Assembly: GCA_025093555.1 (NCBI GenBank)
Contig: JAIWNF010000017.1
Coordinates: forward strand, 248,001-312,000
Source of the DNA: Circinella umbellata
Taxonomy: Eukaryota; Mucoromycota; Mucoromycetes; Mucorales; Lichtheimiaceae
Direction of reading: 5' to 3'
DNA length: 64,000 nucleotides
Below are positions 23,620-35,071 of this stretch, one piece after another. The translations under genes and the position numbers were made by a program. Within the stretch, counting starts at the first letter, position 1. Each line of letters opens with the position of its first letter. The notes under the pieces were generated by a model. That model saw nothing but the letters and a program-made list of their open reading frames with translations, was not told where the DNA came from and searched no databases.

Positions 23620-26350
23620 TTAACTTCGTTTTAATAATGTCAGAACAGTCGCAGCTTCTACAGCATCTACACCTGCAGAGAACTTGTCAAGCATCATTGA
23701 ATCATGTATAGATGTAGATGAATTGGGCGATGAGGAAAAGGATTCCAGAGGACTAAAAGTAGTGTCATCTAATGATTGGGAATAAGATGATAAATTACTT
23801 GTATGTTGCGTTTCCCAAGATGAAGCAGCACCTGTTGTGTTGGATGCAGTACCATGAATATTCCTTGGAAACACAGATGAAGTAGTTGTGGTGGTATAAT
23901 TACTATTACTGCTATTATTATTATTATTATTATTATTATGAATAATACCAGTCATCAAATCATCATCTTCAGATAAAAAAGGTGCTGCTGTAACTGGTGG
24001 TGCTGGTGCTGGTGCTGGTGGTGGTCGTTTATTTCGCTCTTTTGCTTTACTTCGTTTTTTAGTGGTTGTTTTTCGTTTTCGTTCATTATTACTACTATTA
24101 CTCTTGTTGGATGAACTTCGTCGTCTAGAAGAAGAAGTAGTAGTTGTCGCTAATGTAGGTGCTGGTCCCGTATCATTTCCACATAAGATTTTACCATGTT
24201 TCCATTTTACGCCACAAGCATTACAGAGTGTACCTGCACCCTGTGGCCCACGACGCCACATGGGGGTCGATTTTGATCCACAATACAAACATTTTTTTAA
24301 TGATGATGAGTTATTGTTGGTGTTTCGTTTTGTTGAACTTGTTGCGGTAGTAGAGGTTGTGCTGCTTGTAGGAGCAGGAGGGGCGGGTGTATTATTACTG
24401 GTGTTGGTAGTTGTAGTTGTTGTATTATTGATTGTGGTAATAGATGATGAAAGAGAGGAAGATGCAGGAGGAGAACCTCGTGCAGATGAAGATTTACTGT
24501 GAGGCGATGTCATACAAAAATCTGATGTTTGATCATCTTCATAATCTTCATCCTCATAGTCTAAATTATTATTAGATTTATTTTTTTCATCAGTCAAGAA
24601 ATAAAAAAGAAACCAAAAAAACAATGAACATATGAAAAAAAATTGTCATTAAGAATTTCTTTTTTACCATCATCACTACTCCACGGGAGCTGTCGCTTGT
24701 CATACATATCCTCCTCTTCCGATTGGATTTCTGTTTTAGTCAGCCCGATTGGTATACTGGTGGCGTCTTCTTTTTTCTCGGATGTTAATCGTTCTGTATG
24801 TAAACGCATCTATATTTATTTATTTTCAAGTTAGCAACGTTATTTCAGATTCTTCTCCTCCTGCTTCCTTAAAAAAAGAAGGGTGTAGTTACCAATTCCA
24901 TTGTACGTTGACAAACTGTCTCAAATCCAGATACACTTTGTTTCATAGCGATATATAAATCCCTGGATACACCAAATAGTTGCATATTTAATACATGACA
25001 ATCAGGTTTCCATAACAACAATCCGGGATCCGTTAATCGTCTTTGATTAGAACGATGAGTGGGTGGTAATGATGTAGATGAAGATGACGGTAATGAGGGT
25101 GACGGTGATGATGATAATGAGGATGGAGATGAAGATGTAAAATGACCAGAAGAAGAACAAACAGCAGCAAACTCTTCCAATTTGGATGGATAATTATTAT
25201 TACAAGTGCATGAACATAAACACATGGAATGCAATGTAGAAGAAGATTCAGATGATTTGGGGAGATGATAGGATACGAGAACCTAGTTAAATAAAAAAAA
25301 GTTGGATTAGTGTTTGGAAGCGATAAAAAAATTCAATTTTTTCTGTTTCTTTTTCTAATTCAATCCAATCCTATCCAATTTTTTTCATGGTATTCGATCC
25401 AATTCTATTTCCCCCACTTCCCCCCTCTCTTTTGTTCTATTATCTTGTTCATCCCTCTGTAAGCATGAAATATTCTCCTCTCTTAGACATATTTTCTCCC
25501 CTGCTCTTTCTCTCTTGCTTATATATATATATATAGAAATAGAAATAGAAATAGAATAGTACCTCAAATGGTGAAGTTTGATTTACAGCTTCAACGACAG
25601 CATCTCGAGGAAATAAAAAATATTCTCGATCCAAAGGTGGGTGATTGGTAGTGTGAATTGTATCCAAACAAAAAATCACATCGTAACGAATCACACGTCG
25701 ACGTTTTCTCTTTTTTGGTGGTAGAGCAATAGGAGAAGAACGACCCAAAAAGATTTCTGAAGTTGATAAGGAGAGTAAAGCATCCACACAGCAATCTGGG
25801 TCATTGTTGTCGGAGGACTCTTGTAAATGTTGTTGTTGTTGAGGAGGTGATGATCGTTTCGATGACGATGAAGACGCGATCTCTGAAATTTCCGACTCGG
25901 TGATCTCATAAAAAGAAACAGTGTTTGGAAAACATAACGATCCTGCCTTGAGTGATGCCACACCAAGGAAACGAGATTGAATCCGATGAGTCCATCCACC
26001 ATCGGGACTTATAGAATCTTGATTTAGATTAACTGGAAGTGTGTATCGATGAAATGCCTCGGGTATCCAACTAGTGTTATTCATATTGTTGCTGAGAGTA
26101 GTAGTAGCAGTAATGTCATTACCACTATGTAAGAAGATTCACAATTAAGTTTTTTTTTCTGTTATTAAAAACAAAGAAATCCAAACGACCCAGAGTTGTT
26201 TACAAAGTATAAAAGAAAAAAAAAAGAGCGGGAATCTCGTCTTCTTTCGTTTTATATCTTTTCGAAATATATAAAATATATAAAGATACTTTACCCATTG
26301 GTCCCCGGTATCATTTCACTATTGGCTCTAGGTCTTGCTAATGAAGCCAT
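23620..26350 (-). CDS. GATA-type zinc-finger transcription factor (18-residue loop, WC-2/plant-like finger)
   Basis: Five exons: 26350-26295, 26124-25563, 25282-24893, 24809-24668 and 24560-23620, joined in phase to 696 residues. A single GATA finger (Cys474, 477, 496, 499) has the form C-X2-C-X18-C-X2-C, reading [19 protein letters not shown] then [16 protein letters not shown]. The 18-residue loop is the plant/white-collar-2 type, not the 17-residue AreA type. The N-terminal 330 residues look folded, with [40 protein letters not shown] and [20 protein letters not shown]. They could be a PAS-like or lineage-specific regulatory domain; I cannot say which. Basic clusters ([23 protein letters not shown]) suggest nuclear import. 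Long S/T/N/P tracts surround the finger. The exon-4/5 acceptor (AATTTAG) lacks a strong pyrimidine tract. Confidence 0.85.
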
Positions 26351-27306
26351 ATGTCAAATAGACAAATTGTTTTTGCTTTTTATGGAAAAGAGTAGAAGAA
26401 AAGAAAAGAAACCAAATCAGAAAAGGAATCCTTTTTTTGAGAGGGGGGGAGTGATGAAAAGAGAAATATAGAAAAAAGGGAAAGAAAGAGAGAGAGTGTG
26501 TGTGTGAGAGGGAAAAAATTAAATAAAAAAGAGTCAAGTGGTTGGATGCACGAATAAAAATAAAAAAAAAAAAAAAAGCGCAATGAGAAGAGAGCGATCT
26601 ATCTTTTTGTTTGTTTTCTTGAATGGAGAAGGAATTAGTTGAATCAAGAAGTAATAAATAAAAGTTAGATAATAGTTAACGTTATAAAAAGCGTATAATA
26701 AATGTAGACCGAAAATGAAGCTGGGGGGAAGATGACGATCGGGTTGAATAGATGAAGAAGAAGAGGTTCACTGTTCTGTCTCTCTCATTGATTAGCCGAA
26801 ATCCTCTTTGACTTTATCCGGACCCTCTTTTTTTTTTTGTGCGGTGAATTATTTTTCTTAAGCCAAAAAAAGACTTGGCAGTATGTAAATTCAAATAATA
26901 ATAATAATTAATTTATTTCTATGTGATAGATAAAAATGATATGCAAGCTTCTTTTGTTTTGCACCCCAAATTTTATTCTTTATTTGTAAAAGCACAAACA
27001 AGTATAAACGATTGATTATATGATATTATATTGATAATACACATACTAATAGTTACTTTTCTCCTCTTCTTCCTTACTTCCCCCCCCTAACTTTTTCTTA
27101 TGTTAGTATTTATTATTAGTAAATGATAATCTCATGGCTCAATAATGTCTGTAAACAGATATGGAGAAAGCTATATATATATATATATTGATTGTTTAAT
27201 GATTTTACTACTGTATAATAGACTCTTTTGAATAATTTTGATAAAGAGAATCAGTATCTATGCTTCTTATCCCTGAAACTAATCTTACTGAGTAGCACAG
27301 CATTGG
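26351..27306. other. Intergenic upstream of the GATA gene
   Basis: The first 500 bases are purine-rich and carry a (GT)n/(GA)n run (about 26490-26510), probably the GATA-gene promoter and 5' UTR. An (AT)n run lies at 27173-27189. No gene supported. The region ends where the large inverted repeat begins. Confidence 0.55.
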
Positions 27307-27547
27307 AAGTTAAATTTGGCCATGTAAAATAAAAAAAAATGGGCCATGATTTTAAAACTGAACCATGATTTTCAAATTGAGCCACAGACTATGAAGTTAG
27401 GCCATGTCAAGTATATATAAGCTACTTATCTCCAAAAATAAGATAGCATGGTTACGAATTTGAGTTAACATATATAAATACATGCAGCCGTTAATTAAGA
27501 AAAGGCAATTTTTTTTTTGTTTTCGAAGTTTTATAATAACTGTTACC

Positions 27548-28819
27548 ATGGGAGACAATAACACCATTAATAATAATATCAATACCACTGACAACATAAT
27601 TGTATCTTCCAAAACTATATAGACTGGGAAGGTGTTGCAAGCATTAATTACAAGCAAAAGATGGAAGAAGAAGAAAAAAGAAAAAAACCCAAGGAGTCTA
27701 TCTGTAAAAATAATGCGTCTTCACATCAACTTCGCAGCCATCTGGTACAATACAAAAAGTAATGTAAAGGTCGCGAAAATGATCAGCTTACGAAAAGAGT
27801 TTAAAGGCATGTCGATTAGTATCACTGCAAAAAAGTTACTCTGCCCTTATTCAACTGCCAAACGACGAGTCAATCAATAGAACAAAGCATGCAATAATGG
27901 TAAAGATGTATTTCCTGGCTCATCTAAAAAGACTGGTGCTAAATCAAAGCTTACTGATGAGCATACAGTTTTTATCTCTGAAAAAATTCATGAACAACCA
28001 ACAATCAGTTGTAATGATGTTACCAATTTACTTTGTCAGCATTTCAAAGGTTTGGATATTACTAGTCGTGCTGTTAATGAGCATATGCGCAAGAAATGTC
28101 AACTTACTTACAAGCGCACAGTTCGTCAACTTGCTGCTCGTGATGATAATGCAAATATTTTACAACAGTTTGAATCTGTATTAGCATGGATAGCACTTGG
28201 AATCAACTTTTTTTCCGAATGTATTTTCATTGACGAGGCTGGGTTCAATAGAAATATGCATTAATCTTAAGGTTGGTCTGACGTTGGATCACCATGCAAA
28301 ATTACTACGGAAACAAAAGGACCAAACATCAGTGTATTGGGAGCTATTACTGCGCATGGTGTCATTACATTGTCAAGACGAGAGGCTTGTACACCAACTA
28401 ACAAAAAAAGAAAAGCTAATGATCCAGCACCTAAAAAAGGGATAACTAGTAGTGATTTTATGGAATTTATTGAATAAGTACTTACCAATATTGAATCCTA
28501 TGATTTCCCATATCGATATCTTGTTATGGATAATGCTGCTATTCACAAAACAATTGATATTAAGGATTGGGTTACTGAACGTGGTTTTGAGATTATTTAC
28601 CTCCCTCCATACTCACCTTTTTTGAACCCTATTGAGGAATTTTGGTCGAAACTTTAAGATGTGGTTAACAAAGATCCTCCTTCAGTACGACTTCATACTA
28701 AATCAAGTGATCGCATTAAAAGGGCATCAGAATACATTTTCTGTGAAGATTGTCAAGCTTGGATCAAACATTCATTAACTTTTGGGGACCGCTGTTTGGC
28801 AGGTGAAAAAGGATTATAA
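27548..28819 (+). pseudogene. IS630/Tc1-mariner transposase (DD34E), left copy, six internal stops
   Basis: One uninterrupted frame of 424 codons contains premature stops at codons 25, 111, 239, 241, 310 and 370, all TAA or TAG, and no frameshift. Catalytic residues are D229 in IFIDEAGFN, D328 in LVMDNAAIH and E363 in YLPPYSPFLNPIEEFW, giving DD34E spacing. The N-terminal half contains helix-turn-helix-like sequence (ITAKKLLCPYSTAKRRVN). The enzyme would cut and paste an element with TA target duplication. As it stands it cannot make a full protein under the standard code. Every stop could come from CAA or CAG by a single C to T change. Confidence 0.88.
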
Positions 28820-30087
28820 AAGATACATTTATTATATAGTTATTCTTTTTTAAATACATATAAATATAAAGCACAAAGACTATTACGTTTTATTTTGATT
28901 ATATTCATTTTTATTGTCTGATATGGTACAACTACATTTGTGTACATTGATTAACTAAATTATATAATGATTTGTTCACGTTATGGCGTATATAAACAAG
29001 TATCCGTTCAAATATTAGATAGTATTACATACATGTGTATATAAATTTACATATATAGAAGGGAACTAAGGCTTGTCCAATGAAAAGTGTTGCAGTTTTT
29101 AACCGATTCTGCTCAAAGTACCTCGCTTTAAATCGTTTCTGCTCTCTCATCATCGAGATTTATGTAAAGTATGTTCCAATTTATTATTCTGATGTTACAC
29201 TGTAAGAATTTTGTGGAATAAAAAAAAAACAGAAAAGTGACATCCCAAGTAGTGGATCGATTTTTAAAAAATTGAAAATTTTGGTCTATTTAAAAGCGGT
29301 TGCACTGTAAACTGTTTGCCTTTTCTCCTCCTGTTTTTAAAGAATATAAAGTTAAATCAATGTAATGGGAAGGGAAGCTTTGTTCGATTCAGTACTCATA
29401 CGTAGAAAGTTATTTTTATATGGCGCCAAATATATAATGATTTCAAATATAGAATGTTCTGAACCACTTTTTCACGCACATGTAACAAGTACAATAATAC
29501 GTAATAAGATTACTAATAAAATACATAGTGACACCTGATCTGGTTATCAAATAAGATGTTTAATTACAGTACGTAGTATAAAGCTAAAAATGCTCTAGTG
29601 TTGTGTGTTGCAAATTTGTCAATAAGATGATGCAGGTGATAATTTATGCAAGAAACAATCACAAAAAGAATGCGTTTGATAACAATTATAATACAATAGC
29701 CGAGCTGAAGAAAATGCCATAATGATTACATCTATAGAACAATAAGGGGATGTACATCAACAGTTTAACTTTTTGATTCTTTACATTATACTATATACAA
29801 TTTTCTTTTTAATACCCATATTATATATATTATATTTTTTTTTCTTTTAACAATGATGGTTGTGATATTTGATTTTATACAACAGGTTATTATAGTGATA
29901 ATAGTAGTGGTACCGGCAAGTCTTCAAGATTTTCCTTGCATCCAATTATTATTTGCCTTTTGATCTTGATAGCTTATTTAGGTAATTAATCCTTTAAATC
30001 AGGAAAAACAGTGTACTGTTAGTTAATAATTCAAACCGGGTATTGTACAAAAGTGGAAAACACATATCGGTCGTAGTTCGATATCGG
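28820..30087. other. Left-arm segment with no recognised gene
   Basis: AT-rich, non-coding by eye. A short frame near 29884-29989 encodes GYYSDNSSGTGKSSRFSLHP and a hydrophobic tail, but it has no start and no known match. The same DNA recurs inverted at about 36761-38028. Confidence 0.5.
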
Positions 30088-31776
30088 TTATCTTACTTGT
30101 TGTTCACCAAGTCTAACAGGAGATTCGAACGAATCAAGTACCATCCCTAACTTGTCATATTCTTCACTACTTTGAATAGAATCCATGCATAATTTGGCGC
30201 TACCAATTACGACATCCTAGATAATACAACATAAATTATATTAAAAGTTAGCTTTGTTTCGTTCACTCAATGCATGGCTATTACATATGATAACTTTTGT
30301 GTCTTCACTGTCACTTGCCCTTAACATATTCATTATTTTGAATACTCCAAATAAGGCATCAAAATTATAACGATCTTTAGGAATGAAAAATGATCCAAGT
30401 TCTATACAACGATACATTCCATCAAACTTATGATCTGCAAGATACACATGACATTCACGACCTGTGTACAATCATGTAATATTATAATGATATATATATA
30501 TATCAATAATAGAACATAATGATGAGACTATGATAGGAGTTGAAAACAAATATATAATTCGTTCCTACCTTCAAACACTAAATCACACATGGTAATATCC
30601 AAAGCATCAGCACCATCAATGGCCATTTTGTTCAAAGAGTCTTTTAGGCAGTTTATGAGTTTCTGTATATCATCACTTTTCAATGAGCGGGGAGGTTTAC
30701 ATTCTACCAACAAGACAAGCTGACCCAAGCTTTCATCATTTGTATATACACTATAATCCCTTTTTTTTCCCTTCAAGGTCTAGATCAAATGATTTCCGAC
30801 TTAATCTTGACGCTTGTAAAACCCCATTAGACCTAAATAATAATCATGTCATATAAGAACTGACGCATTAGCAAACCAAAACAACAAAAGTTAACTGAAT
30901 GAATATATTGAATTACCCTTTACTTTTTATGTAATCACTGAGCAATGATGATAATAATAAATATTAGAAAATAAAAATAAATAAAAATATAATATACTAA
31001 TATTAGTTTTAAAAAAGAAATTAATTTCTTTTTTCAATTAATAATATATGATCAATTAATAACTATTTTTATATTATATTAGTTGTATATAATAGATTTA
31101 GTAAATATATTTATTGAATCTTCTGCAATATATACTCAAATTGGAAATTCAGTTGTCAGATTCAATATTTTTTTTTCTTTTAAAAAATTAACTAAAAAAA
31201 GCACCTTGTAAGTTTTGATAACTTCTAAGGTTCAGAATATTAAATGCTGCTCACTGTTTGGAAAATATGTTTTTAAAATAGGAGTGATAGCATCTTTAAT
31301 AAAAGTATCTTCATTTAAAGTGTCAGTGTTATATGTTGCAGAGTATGATTCAATCCTGTATATGTATCAGTTTTAGTCGTTCTATCATAAAGTAAAGACA
31401 TCATTAAAATAAAAATAGAAAAATTCCTTACAGGTCTTTATAGATATCTTGACACATTATGGCAAGGTATTAATCTTTTTTCTAATCCATTGTCTTAAGC
31501 TCTTAACAACTGGCTGGCCATTTCGACATCTACTCTCATACTCTGATAAAACAAGAGTTACTAATAACAAATAACAGCTTTTGATCCTTGTTGATGCTGT
31601 TTCAGTACCTGATTTATTTTATAAAGCCACGTAAAGTGCTCTGCTTGCAATGGTTCAACTTTAAATGATCTTTTGGAGTTGGTAATCATCTTATTCCATA
31701 CACTCTTCATCATTTGATTACCACTGGATGAATCATCACTAATTAAGAAAATATAATTCAAAGCACTAAAAAGCAA
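30088..31776 (-). pseudogene. Decayed gene with PD-(D/E)XK-like motif, left copy
   Basis: Read on the minus strand, exon-like pieces separated by plausible GT-AG introns encode SSSGNQMMKSVWNKMITNSK, a piece with ESRCRNGQPVVKSLRQWI, TLNEDTFIKDAITPILKTYF, SNGVLQASRLSRKSFDLDLE, then LGQLVLLVECKPPRSLKSDD and HKFDGMYRCIELGSFFIPKD. The LLVECK segment fits the E-X-K core of restriction-endonuclease-like folds. Mucorales genomes carry many uncharacterised genes with this type of ending; that is from memory of the families. Disabling changes include a TAA after NTLP, a TGA in HLIF*TLEV and a frameshift in a poly-A run before the KRDYSVYTNDE piece. Confidence 0.6.
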
Positions 31777-31962
31777 ACATTTCGAGTTTTTATGAAGACT
31801 GTTTACTAAGTTATTAATTATGAATTATTTATAGAAAATGAAGTTTTCTATAGTAGTTTTATTGTCTCTAAGACTGCCATTTTATAAATAAAACATTTAC
31901 TTATTATTTTAAAATTGGAAAGACTAAAATTAAATAAATTGGATTTTAATATAAATAATAAA

Positions 31963-33282
31963 ATGTCAGATTTAGAATCAAGTAGTTATAAAGAAAAATT
32001 AGATTTAGAACTAAATGAATTAATTTGTAATGAATGGGGTTTTCTAAATGAGAATTGGAAATTTATTCTTAACAAGTACAATCATAGAACTAAATTAGAA
32101 GATATTGAAAATAATAACATGCAGGCTGTAAAAGATGTATTGTTAAACACTTTAGGATATATTGCTGTATTTTACTTTTTAAATGAATTATATGGTAACC
32201 AGGAGTATCCTGCACCCTATAAAGAAATAGATAAAGAATTATTAATATTGTATCATATGGTAAGTGGATTATCAGGCAGAGGTATGCATAAATTTATGTC
32301 ATATACTACTTATTATTCACTTTATAAAACAAATTTAAATAAAAAAATAAATAAAGATCTAGGTAGAATGTTTTCTACAGTTAAAATTAGAGTTTTATCA
32401 GTTATAGTTAATAACCTAAAGCCTTTTAAAAATGTTACATTATATATAGATGGTTATGATGGTAAAGTCAAATATTATAATCCAGATACTAAAACTAAAG
32501 ATCTGAAATCATTTAAACTAAATGGTCCTAAATTAAGAACCCGAATTGTTACAGATAGCAATCAAATGACTTTATTTACATCTAAATTAGATAAAGGTGG
32601 TAAAGGTAGTAATGGTACTATAGTTTTAGATATGAAATTATATTATAAAATGCTTATAGGTGATTGTTTAGGTAGTAATAGTGGTTATAATTTATATTTC
32701 AAAGTTTAAAGAAGATAGTTTAAATGCAGGTAAAAAATTTAGTGATAAAAACTTTATATACCCTACTATTAGAAAAGAAAATAATATGAATCTTACCATA
32801 TCAGAATTGCATTATAATAAGAAGTTTGGTAGTTTTAGATCTGAAATAGAGAATCAATTCTCTATTTTGGTTTTTAAATTTAGTAGATTTAATAATAATA
32901 CATCAGCCATGCAGATTACAGATATAAAATATTATAATTTACAGTTTAGAATGCATATTTGTTAAAAAATATATGTGTCATAGCTGATAGAATGAATATT
33001 GAGGTTCAACATCACTATATATATATATATGTGTTATAGTGTACTGAAAATTTTGAATTTCCTAAAAAAGAAAGCAAATTAGATCAGGTATTTATAGATA
33101 AAATTTAAGCAGATATAAATATAAATGAAATGAAACAATTATAGTTAGAAATATTAAATTCAACTATAAATGATATAGCAGAAGAGCAAGATCTCGATTC
33201 TGATACTGATATGGAAGAACAAAATGAATTAAACCATAAAAGGTCTAAAATTCAAAATAAGATTTCCAAGAGTAAAAATTAA
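31963..33282 (+). pseudogene. DDE_Tnp_4-like transposase (Harbinger/IS5-type nuclease), broken
   Basis: It starts at MSDLESSSYKEKLDLELNEL. The arm supplies the first 104 codons and the spacer the rest. Recognisable core pieces are LSGRGMHKFMSYTTYYSLYK, NVTLYIDGYDGKVKYYNPD, LNGPKLRTRIVTDSNQMTLF, the fragment FIYPTIRKENNMNLTISELH, and FGSFRSEIENQFSILVFKF followed by TDIKYYNLQF. These match the DDE endonuclease family common in Rhizophagus and Mucoromycota (recognition from memory). Breaks: a frameshift at about 32700, a disrupted AT-repeat stretch at 32965-33045, and stops TAA and TAG near 33107 and 33142. The tail is acidic (EEQDLDSDTDMEEQNE). It cannot be active as written. Confidence 0.8.
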
Positions 33283-33299
33283 ATTTTAATTTCATTTTT

Positions 33300-33960
33300 A
33301 AAATCAAAAATTGAATTTTAATTTCAAATAAAATAAACTTTTCAAGAACCACAAACAAAACAAAAACAAAACCCAAAAAAATGAATTATAAGACCAAAAA
33401 ATACAATTCACTAACTTTAAGAGACTATACAACTGAAAGAATATACCAATTTTAAATACTATACCAACATTAAAGAAGAAAAATAGACCTAGATACCCAT
33501 AAAAAATTAATAATCTAAGCAGATTCTTTATATAGAATCAGAGGTATAGTAGATATACTAGTCATGGATGAGTGTACACATACATTAGACCATTGGTCAG
33601 TTATGTCTAATAATGTATAAGTCATCAAGTTAACATACATATCATATACTTCCATTAACCAAAAGCATTACTTATATTGGTAAAGGAGGGTTTAAGTAAA
33701 AAGATATATTATTATTAACTACTAGATAAATAAGAATAATTTATCATCTATATATAAATGTATTATTATGACACCCATATATCATAACATCAAGTATCAA
33801 TGTGTAATTATTGAAAACGGCAGGATAGTACGGCATAACTGAAGACAGCTGTCCTATTTGTGTTATCTGTGATGATTTATGATGTAAGAAAGATAGTACA
33901 TAATGCAGTGGCGTTTTTGACCTTTGCTAACTTTTTACTTTCTAAACCTTCTAAAAAGAG
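33300..33960 (+). pseudogene. Spacer fragments: short NSLTLRDY-type frame and helicase-like piece
   Basis: At about 33381-33480 a frame reads MNYKTKKYNSLTLRDYTTER then IYQF and a stop. At about 33483-33620 another frame reads IDLDTHKKLII, a TAA, then ADSLYRIRGIVDILVMDECT and HTLDHW. The second resembles the DEAD-box (Walker B) region of origin-binding-protein-like helicases, where the residue at the stop is usually Gln. Both are short and broken. Assignment is tentative. Confidence 0.35.
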
Positions 33961-33962
33961 CA

Positions 33963-34520
33963 ATGTCCTTCATTGCATATATTAAAAAACATTATAATGA
34001 TAATCCATTTGATATTGTAGAGTATTTCAAAGAAGCTGGCTATAATGATCAAAAAGCAGTTGAAGAAGAGTTTAAGAGTTCTGTCAGAAACGTTTCGACC
34101 TAGTGTACTGCTGCTCACACATGGGCTCAAAAGCAAATTGGGAACAGTTTTTCTGTATGTAATGAAGAAGTTAAAAGCCACATATTCAATATGAGGTTAA
34201 TATATTAATAATTTTCTCTTACTAAATACTTAAAAAAACGCGAACTGAGCTTGCATTGGTTGGAAATTGGGAAGGAAGATTCAAATATAAGTGAAATGAA
34301 AAGCTACATGGGATTCAAAAGAAAGCAAATGGTAATTCAAAGAAAAAAAATCTCCATAGTTAAATGCTTACAGATATATCTTCTTTTATTGTTACAATTA
34401 AGATAAAGATAATAGTAGTAAAAGTTGTATAAGTAGTAGTAGTAGAGGTAAGTCAACTAATATATCAACACTTGATGAACAAAGTGACACAAGTAAAAGG
34501 ATTGTAGGCCAATAACTAAC
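33963..34520 (+). pseudogene. Spacer gene fragment, possible N-terminus of the PD-(D/E)XK-like gene
   Basis: The frame from ATG 33963 reads MSFIAYIKKHYNDNPFDIVE then YFKEAGYNDQKAVEEEFKSS, a TAG after NVST, then TAAHTWAQKQIGNSFSVCNE and a possible donor at 34200. A second piece at about 34400-34515 is serine-rich (SSKSCISSSSRGKSTNISTL). It lies upstream of, and on the same strand as, the right-arm copy of the PD-(D/E)XK-like gene. It may be that gene's missing front, split by the second transposase; this is inference from order only. Confidence 0.35.
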
Positions 34521-34573
34521 ATTTAGTTCATTTAGTATGTACATCAGATAAGGGACGGACAATAATAACAAGG

Positions 34574-34885
34574 TGATAATCTACTTACCATATGATACAA
34601 TATTAATAATCCTTTATCTATTTCTTTATAGGGTGCAGGATACTCCTGGTTACCATATAATTCATTTAAAAAGTAAAATACAGCAATATATCCTAAAGTG
34701 TTTAACAATACATCTTTTACAGCCTGCATGTTATTATTTTCAATATCTTCTAATTTAGTTCTATGATTGTACTTGTTAAGAATAAATTTCCAATTCTCAT
34801 TTAGAAAACCCCATTCATTACAAATTAATTCATTTAGTTCTAAATCTAATTTTTCTTTATAACTACTTGATTCTAAATCTGACAT
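34574..34885 (-). pseudogene. 5' fragment of the DDE_Tnp_4-like transposase, right copy
   Basis: Identical to the first 104 codons of the copy at 31963 apart from single-base changes (E to G, G to R). Homology stops at 34574, where the frame runs into unrelated sequence (LSPCYYCPSLI). No catalytic residues are retained. Confidence 0.85.
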
Positions 34886-35071
34886 TTTATTATTTATATT
34901 AAAATCCAATTTATTTAATTTTAGTCTTTCCAATTTTAAAATAATAAGTAAATGTTTTATTTATAAAATGGCAGTCTTAGAGACAATAAAACTACTATAG
35001 AAAACTTCATTTTCTATAAATAATTCATAATTAATAACTTAGTAAACAGTCTTCATAAAAACTCGAAATGT

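Larger units (their letters stand above)
27313..32274 (+). repeat. Left arm of the giant inverted repeat
   Basis: It pairs with the reverse complement of 34574-39534 over its full length; coordinates satisfy x + y = 66848 almost throughout, with a one-base shift from a poly-A length difference near the tip (9 versus 8 A). Only scattered single-base differences were noticed, e.g. near 27700-27760 and at 32237 and 32266. The arms diverge abruptly after ATTATCA at 32274. Confidence 0.95.

Noticed and set aside
24062..24502. 146-codon frame on plus
   Set aside because: Antisense shadow of the GATA finger and its S/T/N tracts; V/L/E runs only.
26196..26583. Frames upstream of the GATA start
   Set aside because: Purine-rich leader DNA translated as K/R/E on plus and F/S/L on minus; no conserved pattern.
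27632..28488. Reading the short frames of the arm as separate small genes
   Set aside because: They are segments of one transposase frame split by in-frame stops, or antisense and frame shadows of it.
31915..31962. Start of the second transposase before ATG 31963
   Set aside because: The longer frame begins with TTG; the first ATG in frame is at 31963.
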